From positions 1 through 64,000 of the forward strand of contig PHCF01000011.1 of assembly GCA_002842145.1 (NCBI GenBank): a stretch of DNA of 64,000 nucleotides, in the 5' to 3' direction. The notes below the pieces were generated by a model that was not told where the DNA came from, searched no databases, and saw only the letters and a list, made by a program, of their open reading frames with translations. A program made the translations under genes and the position numbers. The DNA comes from Betaproteobacteria bacterium HGW-Betaproteobacteria-6 (lineage in GTDB: Bacteria; Pseudomonadota; Gammaproteobacteria; Burkholderiales; Rhodocyclaceae). Of this stretch, positions 27,662-35,113 are shown piece by piece. How positions within the stretch are numbered: position 1 is the first letter of the stretch; the number at the start of each line of letters is the position of its first letter.

Positions 27662-28591
27662 ATGACCCAACGTTCCACCCTCTCTCACCTCGACTGGCTC
27701 GAAGCCGAAGCCATCCACATCATGCGCGAAGTCGCCGGCCAGTGTGCCAACCCGGTGCTTCTGTTCTCCGGCGGCAAGGACTCGATCTGCATGCTGCGCA
27801 TCGCCGAAAAAGCCTTCCGTCCGGGCAAGTTCCCCTTCCCGCTGATGCACATCGATACCGGCCACAACTACAAGGAAGTCGTCGAATTCCGCGACAAGCG
27901 CGCCGCCGAACTGAGCGAGCGGCTGATCGTCCGTTCCGTCGAGGATTCGATGAAGCGCGGTACCGTCGTGCTGAAACACGAGAACGAGTCGCGCAACAAG
28001 CACCAGTCGGTGACCCTGCTCGAAGCCATCGAGGAATTCGGTTTCGACGCCTGTATCGGCGGCGCCCGTCGTGACGAGGAAAAGGCCCGCGCCAAGGAAC
28101 GCATTTTCAGCTTCCGCGACGAATTCGGCCAATGGGATCCGAAGAACCAGCGCCCGGAACTGTGGAGCCTGTACAACGCCCGCAGCCACAAGGGCGAGAA
28201 CATGCGCGTCTTCCCGATTTCGAACTGGACGGAAATGGATGTCTGGCAATACATCGAGCGCGAAAAGCTCGAACTGCCGTCGATCTACTTCGCCCACACC
28301 CGCCCGGTGGTCATCCGCCAGGGCGCCATCGTGCCGGTCAATGTGCCGCTGGTTTCCGGCGAACTGACCAACACGGTCAAGGCCGGTGAGGAAATCGTCA
28401 ATCTGCAGGTGCGCTTCCGCACCGTCGGCGACATCTCCTGCACCGCCCCGGTCGAGTCGGATGCCGACACCGTCGAGAAGATCGTCGTCGAAACCGCCAC
28501 CACCACCATCACCGAGCGTGGCGCCACCCGTCTGGATGACCAGACCAGCGAAGCCTCCATGGAACAACGCAAGAAAGAGGGTTACTTCTGA
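27662..28591 (+). CDS. cysD: Sulfate adenylyltransferase small subunit
   Basis: 309 residues. ATP-pyrophosphatase (PP-loop) motif LLFSGGKDS at about residue 35, followed by MHIDTGHNYKEVVEFRD, the GGARRDEEKARAKERIFSFRD segment split by its conserved arginines, and WTEMDVWQYI. With CysN it makes adenosine phosphosulfate from sulfate and ATP. The stop overlaps the cysN start by one base (TGATG), so translation is coupled. The AT-rich spacer toward sodC probably holds a CysB-controlled promoter (inference). Confidence 0.94.
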   Translation: MTQRSTLSHLDWLEAEAIHIMREVAGQCANPVLLFSGGKDSICMLRIAEKAFRPGKFPFPLMHIDTGHNYKEVVEFRDKRAAELSERLIVRSVEDSMKRGTVVLKHENESRNKHQSVTLLEAIEEFGFDACIGGARRDEEKARAKERIFSFRDEFGQWDPKNQRPELWSLYNARSHKGENMRVFPISNWTEMDVWQYIEREKLELPSIYFAHTRPVVIRQGAIVPVNVPLVSGELTNTVKAGEEIVNLQVRFRTVGDISCTAPVESDADTVEKIVVETATTTITERGATRLDDQTSEASMEQRKKEGYF

Positions 28592-29865
28592 TGTCCGCCC
28601 CCGAAAAAATCGAAGATCACGGCCTGCTGCGCTTCCTGACCTGCGGCAGCGTCGATGACGGCAAGAGCACGCTGATCGGCCGCCTGCTGTACGACAGCAA
28701 GACCATCCTTGCCGACACCCTGCACGCCATCACCAAGACATCGGAAAAGCGCGGCCTCGGCGCCGTCGACCTGTCGCTGCTCACCGACGGCCTGCAAGCC
28801 GAGCGCGAACAGGGCATCACCATCGACGTCGCCTATCGCTACTTCTCGACCGGCACCCGCAAGTACATCATCGCCGATGCCCCGGGCCACGAGCAGTACA
28901 CCCGCAACATGGTGACCGCCGCGTCGACCGCCAACCTCGCCATCATCCTGATCGATGCGCGCAAAGGCGTGCTGACCCAGACCCGCCGCCATTCCAAGCT
29001 GGCCTCGCTGGTCGGTATCCCGCACCTCCTGGTGGCCATCAACAAGATGGATCTGGTTGATTACTCGCAGGAAGCCTACGAGAAGATCAAGGCCGATTAC
29101 CTGGAATTCGCCAAGAAGGTCGGCATCGAAGACATCCGCTTCATTCCGCTCTCCGCCCTGAACGGCGACATGATCGTCGAGCGTGGCGACAAGCTGGACT
29201 GGTACGACGGCCCGACCCTGATCGACATCCTCGAAGCGACTCCGGCCGCCCACACCGAGCATGCCGAAGCCTTCCGCTTCCCGGTCCAATACGTCTGCCG
29301 CCCGCAGGATTCCGCCAACCCGGAACTGCACGATTACCGCGGTTTCATGGGCAGCATCGAATCCGGCACGATCAAGGTCGGCGATGCCGTCACCGTGCTG
29401 CCGAGCGGCCTGAGCTCGACCGTCAAGGCGATCCAGATCGGCGGCGTAGACATTCCCGACGCCATCACCGAGCAAGCGGTCACCCTGCTGCTGGCCGACG
29501 AAATCGACATTTCGCGCGGCGACATGATCGTCAAGTCCGACGAGGTGCCGCCCGCCGTCAAGCAGATCGAAGCCACCGTCTGCTGGATGGCCGAAACCCC
29601 GCTCGACCGCGCCCGCACCTACCTGATCCGCCACACGACGCGCGATTCGAAAGCCAAGCTGGCCGCCATCGACCATCGCCTCGACGTCAACACGCTGGAA
29701 AAAGTCGCCGCCGAGAAGCTGGCGATGAACGACATCGCCCAGGTCAGCTTCAAACTGGCCCAGCCGCTGTTCGTTGATCCCTACCGGCAAAACCGCAACA
29801 CCGGCGCTTTCATCATCATCGACGAGAGCAACAACAACACGGTCGGCGCCGGGATGATTTTGTAG
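28591..29865 (+). CDS. cysN: Sulfate adenylyltransferase GTPase subunit
   Basis: 424 residues. EF-Tu-like GTPase: G1 GSVDDGKST (about 19-27), the switch region EREQGITIDVAYRYF, DAPGHEQYT, and NKMD. Beta-barrel domains 2 and 3 follow. GTP hydrolysis drives sulfate activation by CysD. There is no APS-kinase (CysC) domain at the C-terminus, which fits direct reduction of APS by the CysH type seen at 7.3 kb. The stop is followed after one base by the left copy of the 64-bp direct repeat. Confidence 0.94.
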   Translation: MSAPEKIEDHGLLRFLTCGSVDDGKSTLIGRLLYDSKTILADTLHAITKTSEKRGLGAVDLSLLTDGLQAEREQGITIDVAYRYFSTGTRKYIIADAPGHEQYTRNMVTAASTANLAIILIDARKGVLTQTRRHSKLASLVGIPHLLVAINKMDLVDYSQEAYEKIKADYLEFAKKVGIEDIRFIPLSALNGDMIVERGDKLDWYDGPTLIDILEATPAAHTEHAEAFRFPVQYVCRPQDSANPELHDYRGFMGSIESGTIKVGDAVTVLPSGLSSTVKAIQIGGVDIPDAITEQAVTLLLADEIDISRGDMIVKSDEVPPAVKQIEATVCWMAETPLDRARTYLIRHTTRDSKAKLAAIDHRLDVNTLEKVAAEKLAMNDIAQVSFKLAQPLFVDPYRQNRNTGAFIIIDESNNNTVGAGMIL

Positions 29866-29866
29866 G

Positions 29867-29930
29867 GATTCCCACGGTCAACCGGAAAAAACGGCCAAAA
29901 TTGAAAACGCCTCCGCCATGGAGGCGTTTT
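29867..29930 (+). repeat. 64-bp direct repeat, left copy (dispersed element copy 6 + terminator hairpin)
   Basis: Identical over 64 nt to 33197-33260; the flanking bases differ on both sides. It contains the ACGGTCAACCGG element (29872-29905) and a perfect hairpin AAAACGCCTCC / GGAGGCGTTTT (29904-29930) that should terminate cysDN transcription. It marks the left edge of the viperin island. Confidence 0.95.
29904..29930 (+). terminator. Terminator hairpin after cysN
   Basis: Eleven-base arms AAAACGCCTCC / GGAGGCGTTTT around a GCCAT loop; T-rich on the 3' side in both orientations. Confidence 0.8.
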
Positions 29931-29978
29931 CGTTTTCCCTGCACCTTTCAGTCTTGCAGTTTCGTAGCGCGATAATAA

Positions 29979-30013
29979 TTAATGCTGTGTTTACGCAGAG
30001 TAGACAGCATTAA
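29979..30013. promoter_or_regulatory. Palindromic operator-like site upstream of the island XRE gene
   Basis: Perfect inverted repeat TTAATGCTGT / ACAGCATTAA with a 15-nt spacer, 40 nt before the start codon. A likely binding site for the XRE protein it precedes (autoregulation inferred). Confidence 0.6.
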
Positions 30014-30052
30014 CATGCGTTGGCATCATGCCCTCATTGAAACGGAGGGCAC

Positions 30053-31501
30053 ATGGCCAGAGAAAAATTCCAAATCGACGGGAAGCGTTTAAAGGAACTT
30101 CGCGAAGAAAGTGGCAAAACACAGTTAACCGTTGCCAAGGAACTCCACGCGAAGCTTGGGATAAAGACAAGCCCTCCCGATGCGACCCTCATAACCAGCT
30201 ACCAACGCAACGAACGCACAGGAAATATCAGTAGGCAGCGCGCCAAGGCCCTCTCCGAAATTTTCAAGGTGCCGCTAAAAGTACTTCAGGGCGACAAGCC
30301 TTTTAATCCAGAACAAAAAGACGACGGGGTCCCCGACCCTCGGGATTATCTGCAACAGATCGAACAAACGATTCGGGAAGTGTTGGCAAAAGCCGAAAAC
30401 TCAACCCTTCAACAAGCCCTCCAGCAAACCTTTGCTGAAACGAGATTCACGTCAGGCTCTGACGAAGAAAACCGTGAAGATGCCATCCGCTATCTTGCCG
30501 AAGATATCGCTCGACGTATCGAAGCCGTTCAACTTGTACGGAACAAGAATGAAATCGCCGACTTGGTCCAACTGACCGGGATCACCGAAGCAGAACTGTT
30601 ACGCCCCGTAAACGTTGACGGTCATTGGTTTATCAACGTTTTCGAGTCCTGGAAAACCGACCCCAACGCCCCCCCCGACGAATTGAATATTCGCTCCGAG
30701 GTAACTCAAGGTGCCGGGTTGGCCATTTATTCAATCAAGGAAGCCATTCAGAAGAGTTCGAAGAACCTTCCTGAGTGCTCGGACGAGTCTATAACGCTTT
30801 CTCACGACGGCTTTTGGTACAAGGTTGAAGCAAAACTCTCCTTGCGAAAAACAATCCGCATTGACTTGGTACGCTGCCAGCCGGATGCAAAAGGCCTGCG
30901 CTGGGTCAAACCCTCCTGGCGTGACGAATATTTGATCAGGGAACCGCTTATCGATTGGGCCAAAGCCAATTTCAATTTCATCTGCGATTTTGACGGAAAG
31001 CAATCGCCTTCCGGCGACATCCGCCAGCTCCGCTTTCTGGTTACGGAATACAACCAAAGCAGCCCAGGCATTCGCTATAAAACAGGAAGAATGGTCATCT
31101 CCGGGAACCTCGAAGAAATAAGCGATGAACTGCTAGCCTCCTTGCGAGAGCAAGGCAGAACACATTTTAAGGCCCAAAGACTGCTCACCAATGACCTGAG
31201 AGACTCCCTAGCCCCATTCCTCTCTGACTACCCGCCCGAATGCTGGAGCATGAGCGGTCCTAGTATCCGTTTGGACGAAAGCAAGGCCAAAGATCGAAAA
31301 CGGCCATTTTTTGAGTGCTTTTGGGGAGAGAAGTACGAAATCGAACTCGTTGAACAGGTTGGAGAGCAATTTGAACCCGTTCCGTGGCGAGAAAAAGACA
31401 AGCGATCGTTGGAGAAAATCCTTAATGAAATGCTCAACGATCCAGCCTGGGCGACCAACGAACCACGCCGCGCATTCACCCCCTACAGCGCCGAACCATG
31501 A
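30053..31501 (+). CDS. Large XRE-family protein of unknown function (island)
   Basis: 482 residues. Residues about 8-62 form a Cro/CI helix-turn-helix (GKRLKELREESGKTQLTVAK, TLITSYQRNERTGNISRQRA). The remaining 400 or so residues match no family I recognise: a helical linker to about 170, then a mixed region with SWRDEYLIREPLIDWAKAN and FLSDYPPECWSMSGPSIRL. There is no peptidase, kinase or nuclease signature that I can name. GGAGGG sits 6 nt before the ATG. G+C is visibly lower than in cysN or the genes after the island. It may regulate the island, or be an effector with a DNA-binding head. Confidence 0.8.
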   Translation: MAREKFQIDGKRLKELREESGKTQLTVAKELHAKLGIKTSPPDATLITSYQRNERTGNISRQRAKALSEIFKVPLKVLQGDKPFNPEQKDDGVPDPRDYLQQIEQTIREVLAKAENSTLQQALQQTFAETRFTSGSDEENREDAIRYLAEDIARRIEAVQLVRNKNEIADLVQLTGITEAELLRPVNVDGHWFINVFESWKTDPNAPPDELNIRSEVTQGAGLAIYSIKEAIQKSSKNLPECSDESITLSHDGFWYKVEAKLSLRKTIRIDLVRCQPDAKGLRWVKPSWRDEYLIREPLIDWAKANFNFICDFDGKQSPSGDIRQLRFLVTEYNQSSPGIRYKTGRMVISGNLEEISDELLASLREQGRTHFKAQRLLTNDLRDSLAPFLSDYPPECWSMSGPSIRLDESKAKDRKRPFFECFWGEKYEIELVEQVGEQFEPVPWREKDKRSLEKILNEMLNDPAWATNEPRRAFTPYSAEP

Positions 31502-31620
31502 TGGCGCCGCCTGTATAGCGCATTAAGCGCCCTTCCCTTCTAACTCTTGTAACAAGCGTCCGCGAGGTACGCCCCGGGCCCGCGCACGCCTTTTTTCCGG
31601 GGCACTTTTGGAGAACCACC

Positions 31621-31710
31621 ATGACCACTCATCTCAAAAACGCTCCTAGCAAAACCGGCGAAAAATCTGGTGGCGGTCGCGGCAACAACCCGCCCGCCCC
31701 CAAGAAGTAA
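31621..31710 (+). CDS. 29-residue basic peptide ORF
   Basis: Short frame MTTHLKNAPSKTGEKS, then GGGRGNNPPAPKK and TAA. A good ribosome site (GGAG) lies 7 nt upstream, and a leader inverted repeat GCCCCGG / CCGGGGC (31571-31603) precedes it. The peptide is highly basic, with Gly and Pro, no hydrophobic stretch and no Cys. A hairpin follows 15 nt after the stop. Function unknown; real translation is likely from the ribosome site but unproven. Confidence 0.55.
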   Translation: MTTHLKNAPSKTGEKSGGGRGNNPPAPKK

Positions 31711-31724
31711 GCAACCCTGACCAC

Positions 31725-31746
31725 GGGCGCTCCAGCCGGAGCGCCC
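31725..31746 (+). terminator. Hairpin after the 29-residue ORF
   Basis: Perfect nine-base arms GGGCGCTCC / GGAGCGCCC with loop AGCC. No T-run follows, so it may be an mRNA-stabilising or attenuating structure rather than a terminator. Confidence 0.5.
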
Positions 31747-31779
31747 GTACCCAACGCCATCACCAGAAAGATCCGCCAC

Positions 31780-32055
31780 ATGCTCAAAAAACTCATCACA
31801 ACCCTGCTTTCCATCTCCCTACTCACTCTCAGCGCCTGCGGAAGCCCAGGCCCCAAATACCGCAACGTCCGTTCCTACAGCGAAGGACTCGCGCCCGTTC
31901 AGACGCAGGGCGGACGTTGGGGATTCATCAATGAACGGCAGGATTGGGTTATCCAGCCGAGATTCGAGGATGCCCGGGAATTTCAGGGTGGCAAGGCTGC
32001 CGTGCGCCAAAATGGCAAATGGGGTTTTATCAACAAGCACGGGGAATGGTTGTGA
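31780..32055 (+). CDS. Short WG-repeat lipoprotein, probably truncated
   Basis: 91 residues. Signal LITTLLSISLLTLSAC with lipobox LSAC, then WG repeats: SEGLAPVQTQGGRWGFIN, then AAVRQNGKWGFINKHGEWL at the very end. WG-repeat proteins normally carry many repeats; this one stops in the second or third, exactly where the viperin gene begins. The TGA overlaps the viperin GTG start (GTGA). It is either a truncated cell-surface protein joined to the viperin by recombination, or a small lead gene used for coupling. Confidence 0.75.
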   Translation: MLKKLITTLLSISLLTLSACGSPGPKYRNVRSYSEGLAPVQTQGGRWGFINERQDWVIQPRFEDAREFQGGKAAVRQNGKWGFINKHGEWL

Positions 32056-32972
32056 CTTTCCGCAATCCTCATTCCAGCGAGTTGGTTATCAACTGGCACA
32101 TGACCGAGGCGTGCAATTTCCGTTGTCGCTACTGCTATTCAAAATGGCAGGCGGGTCCCGGCAAGGAGTTGATTCATTCGCCGGAACGCAGTGCCGCGAT
32201 GCTCGCGGAAATCGCTCGCCATTTTTCGCCGGACAATCCGCGCGACCAGGCTCATCTCGGCATGCAATGGGATTCGGTGCGTCTGAGCCTGGCGGGTGGT
32301 GAGCCTCTTTTGTATAGCCGGGAAGTTGTCGGTGTCGTCGCTTTGGCACGGGATCTCGGCTTCAGGGTTTCGCTGATCACCAATGGCAGCCGCCTGACTC
32401 AGGCGTTAATGGCGGAATTGGCACCGCAGCTTTCAGTCCTTGGTCTGAGCCTGGATTCGGCGATGGCTTCGACCAACCGGGAAATCGGACGGGCTGATAA
32501 ACATGAGCGGGTTCTCTCCCTGAGCAATCTGGCTGCCATCGTTGAGTCAGGACGACGCCAGAATCCCGACTTGCGCGTGAAGATCAACACCGTGGTCAAT
32601 GCGCTCAATTTCACGGAAGACATGAGCCAACCGATTCGGCAACTGGCGCCGGACAAATGGAAGGTGCTGCGCATGTTGCCGACGATCACCAGTGATCTGG
32701 CCATTACAGACCACGAGTTTGCCGAATTTGTTGCGCGTCACCAGAAGCTTGGTGGGATCATGGCGGCGGAAGACAACAACGACATGATCGAGTCATACAT
32801 CATGATCGACCCGCATGGCCGCTTCTTTCAGAACGCCCGGAATGGAAACGGCTACCGCTACAGCGAGGAAATCCTGACGGTGGGCGCCGAAAGGGCATTT
32901 CGGCAAATCTGCTGGCAGGCAGAGAAGTTCCAGTCCAGGTACCACTCAAAACCGAGCGAGACCGTCGCATGA
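32052..32972 (+). CDS. Prokaryotic viperin (antiviral radical SAM enzyme)
   Basis: 306 residues from the GTG at 32052. Radical SAM cluster motif C21-X3-C25-X2-C28 inside NWHMTEACNFRCRYCYSKW, then LSLAGGEPLLY (the GGEP SAM contact) and LITNGSRL. The viperin-specific features are the KINTVVNALNFTEDM / QLAPDKWKVLRMLP block and the C-terminal ESYIMIDPHGRFFQN, which align with human viperin KINSVINRFNVEEDM, NPVRWKVFQCL and DSYLILDEYMRFLN. Viperins convert a nucleoside triphosphate to its ddh form, which stops viral polymerases. The start is coupled to the WG gene (GTGA) and the end to the HicA-like gene (ATGA). The nucleotide used cannot be read from sequence. Confidence 0.9.
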   Translation: MTFRNPHSSELVINWHMTEACNFRCRYCYSKWQAGPGKELIHSPERSAAMLAEIARHFSPDNPRDQAHLGMQWDSVRLSLAGGEPLLYSREVVGVVALARDLGFRVSLITNGSRLTQALMAELAPQLSVLGLSLDSAMASTNREIGRADKHERVLSLSNLAAIVESGRRQNPDLRVKINTVVNALNFTEDMSQPIRQLAPDKWKVLRMLPTITSDLAITDHEFAEFVARHQKLGGIMAAEDNNDMIESYIMIDPHGRFFQNARNGNGYRYSEEILTVGAERAFRQICWQAEKFQSRYHSKPSETVA

Positions 32973-33169
32973 AATATTGCTCTGCGAAGGAAATAGATCA
33001 GTTGGTCAAGCAGCTTGTCCACCAAGGCTGGTCATTCCGTTGGGGTGGCAAACACGGTCGGTTACGCTCGCCAGCAGGAAAAGTAACGCTCAGCGTACCG
33101 AGCACGCCGAGCGATCGACGGGCTTTCCTGAACTTCCGGCGGGATATTCGACATGCTGTCGGGCTGTAA
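32969..33169 (+). CDS. HicA-like small protein downstream of viperin
   Basis: 66 residues. Shape of a HicA/YcfA mRNA interferase: AKEIDQLVKQLVHQGWSFRW helix, GGKHGRLRSPAGKVTLSVP beta-hairpin with the candidate catalytic His29, then a terminal helix (FLNFRRDIRHAVGL). Canonical HicA has GSHxxF; here GKHGRL is a variant. No HicB antitoxin follows, so it may be a domesticated RNA-binding partner rather than a free toxin. The ATG overlaps the viperin stop (ATGA), making an operon with it. Confidence 0.75.
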   Translation: MKYCSAKEIDQLVKQLVHQGWSFRWGGKHGRLRSPAGKVTLSVPSTPSDRRAFLNFRRDIRHAVGL

Positions 33170-33196
33170 AATTGAGCGGGGTCCGGACGTTTTTTT

Positions 33197-33260
33197 GATT
33201 CCCACGGTCAACCGGAAAAAACGGCCAAAATTGAAAACGCCTCCGCCATGGAGGCGTTTT
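33197..33260 (+). repeat. 64-bp direct repeat, right copy (dispersed element copy 7 + terminator hairpin)
   Basis: Exact duplicate of 29867-29930, 3,330 bp away in the same orientation. It ends the island 28 nt after the HicA-like gene and again includes the AAAACGCCTCC / GGAGGCGTTTT hairpin. Confidence 0.95.
33234..33260 (+). terminator. Terminator hairpin after the HicA-like gene
   Basis: Same 11-base-arm hairpin as at 29904; ends the viperin operon. Confidence 0.78.
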
Positions 33261-33368
33261 GATTTATGCCTGTCCATTTCCCCCATTTCACGGCTAACAT
33301 AAGCGCAGCAAGCGATTTGACCAAATCACCCGTTGTCCGGACTCATGGAAACTGCTGGGAAGTTCTGA

Positions 33369-34184
33369 ATGCGCGTTCTGATTGTTGATGACAATGCCTT
33401 GATGCGAGACCTGCTCAGCGCCCTGCTGTCCAGCCAGGGCTACGAGGTTGTCGGGGCGCTGGAAGATGGCAATGGCGTCATGGAAACCGTGCGCAAGCTG
33501 TCACCGCAGATTATCTGTCTCGACTACCTGTTGCCCGGTCGCGATGGACTCGACATCTTGCGTGAGATCAATTCGGACCATCCGGAAATCGACGTGCTGT
33601 TCATTACTGCCACGGAAGGCCAGAGCATCGAGACGCAAGCCGCCGATGCCGGCGCGGCCGGCTTTCTGCGCAAGCCCTTCGGCCAGAAACAGGTGATCGA
33701 CGAGTTGCAGCAGGTTTGCGAAACACGCCGCCGGGCCTCGCCGGAAAGCCAGCCGGAAGCAGCCGCCAAATCGCCCGCCCCACCGGCTGTTTCAAGACAA
33801 CCCGGCTCACCCCCGGGCCGACTGCCGACTGCTGTCATCGCCGACGACAACAGCGCGATCCGCCTGCTACTAAAAGGCCTGCTCACCGAACTGGGCCTGC
33901 AAGTCGTCAGCCAGGTGGCAAATGGCGAGGAAGCCATCCGCGCGGCCACAAACTACCAGCCCACCGTGCTCTTTCTCGACGTCAACATGCCCATCCTGGG
34001 CGGCCTTGAGGCATTACCCAGAATTGTCGAGGCCAGCCCGAACACGTCAGTTGTCATGGTCACGGGCGACACCTCGCGCACCATCGTCCAGCAAGCGGCC
34101 GGCCTCGGCGCCCGTGGTTACGTCGTCAAGCCGGTACGCCCGGCCTATGTCGAAAAATTCCTGAAACAGCTGTTCAACGCCTGA
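33369..34184 (+). CDS. Tandem-receiver response regulator
   Basis: 271 residues with two receiver domains and no DNA-binding output. The first (1-120) has VLIVDDNALMRD, acceptor region IICLDYLLPG and FLRKPFG; a Pro/Ala linker follows (ESQPEAAAKSPAPPA). The second (about 153-271) has AVIADDNSAIRL, VLFLDVNMPILGG and YVVKPVR. Both acidic pockets and acceptor aspartates are present. It lies 20 nt before an HDOD gene, so the pair probably forms one pathway that integrates two phosphorylation inputs (inference). Confidence 0.9.
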   Translation: MRVLIVDDNALMRDLLSALLSSQGYEVVGALEDGNGVMETVRKLSPQIICLDYLLPGRDGLDILREINSDHPEIDVLFITATEGQSIETQAADAGAAGFLRKPFGQKQVIDELQQVCETRRRASPESQPEAAAKSPAPPAVSRQPGSPPGRLPTAVIADDNSAIRLLLKGLLTELGLQVVSQVANGEEAIRAATNYQPTVLFLDVNMPILGGLEALPRIVEASPNTSVVMVTGDTSRTIVQQAAGLGARGYVVKPVRPAYVEKFLKQLFNA

Positions 34185-34204
34185 GCGAAGAAAGGTATAC
34201 GGCC

Positions 34205-35086
34205 ATGACCTTGATGATCGATTTTCCCTTCCCGGGCGTCGCCCCCTGGGTCGATCACTTCAAGAGCATCGAAGTCCCGGTCCTCCGCCATACGGTTCAC
34301 CAACTCGCCGAATTACGCGAAACGGCGAACACGATCAATACCCGCAAGCTGGCCACCGTCATTGCCCACGATCCGCTCATGACCCTGCGCCTGTTCCAAT
34401 ACATGCAGGCCAACCGCTCGCGCCGACAGTCGGCCGACATCACGACCATCGAACGCTCGCTGGTGATGATCGGCACACAGAATTTCTACGACAGCATCCA
34501 GGATCCGCCCATCCTCGAGCAGCAGCTCAAGGGCTACCCGAAGGCCATGCTCGGCCTGCTCAAGGTCATTGCGCGCTCCCGCATAGCTTCGCAATGGGCC
34601 CGCGACTGGGCCTTGCTGCGCCAGAACGTGAGCTTTGACGAAATCGCCATGGCGGCGCTGCTCCACGACCTGGTCGAAATCCTGCTGTGGTGCTTCGCCC
34701 CCAACCTCGCCATCCGGGCCAAGGAGCGCCTGACCAGCGAGCCTGGGCGACGCAGCAGCCAGATCCAGCAGGAAGTTTTTGGCGCCCCGCTCGACGAAAT
34801 CGCCGTCGAATTGATCACCCACTGGGGACTGCCGCCACTACTCTGTTCGCTGCTCAACCCGGCTGATGCCGAGGTGGCCAATGTCAGAAACGTCAAGCTC
34901 GCCGTGAACCTCGCCCGGCACTCGGCCAATGGCTGGAACGACCCGGCTTTGCCGGACGATTATCGGGAAATCGAAGCCTTGCTCCACATCGGGCACAGCA
35001 ATCTGCTCGAGCGCATCGGCGCCCCCGAGGAGCAGGTCCTGGCCGCCCGCGAGGCCGAAGCGGAAGGCGATCCGCTGGCCTCCTGA
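34205..35086 (+). CDS. HDOD-domain protein
   Basis: 293 residues. HDOD features: IAHDPLMTLRLFQYMQANRS, TTIERSLVMIGTQNFYDSI, the DEIAMAALLHDLVEILLWCF segment split by acidic residues, and ALLHIGHSNLLERIG near the end. The HD metal pair is not complete as in true HD phosphohydrolases, typical for HDOD, which acts in signal relay rather than hydrolysis. Operon partner of the tandem-receiver protein upstream; related in layout to the HDOD protein at 59.2 kb. Confidence 0.85.
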   Translation: MTLMIDFPFPGVAPWVDHFKSIEVPVLRHTVHQLAELRETANTINTRKLATVIAHDPLMTLRLFQYMQANRSRRQSADITTIERSLVMIGTQNFYDSIQDPPILEQQLKGYPKAMLGLLKVIARSRIASQWARDWALLRQNVSFDEIAMAALLHDLVEILLWCFAPNLAIRAKERLTSEPGRRSSQIQQEVFGAPLDEIAVELITHWGLPPLLCSLLNPADAEVANVRNVKLAVNLARHSANGWNDPALPDDYREIEALLHIGHSNLLERIGAPEEQVLAAREAEAEGDPLAS

Positions 35087-35113
35087 CCGCCGCTCGTGTC
35101 CAGGCTCGAACGA

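Noticed and set aside
27563-28567. 334-codon frame antisense to cysD
   Set aside because: No recognisable motif; fully overlaps the conserved PP-loop gene.
31540-31779. 79-codon minus-strand frame in the island spacer
   Set aside because: Low-complexity translation crossing two hairpins and the plausible plus-strand 29-residue gene; no ribosome site.
31621-32972. 29-residue ORF plus radical SAM gene as a RiPP precursor/maturase pair
   Set aside because: The radical SAM protein has viperin-specific blocks and no SPASM or RRE region; the peptide lacks Cys and a leader-like pattern.
29867-33260. Classical transposon or integrative element
   Set aside because: No transposase, integrase, tRNA target or terminal inverted repeats; only a direct repeat made of a dispersed element and hairpin.
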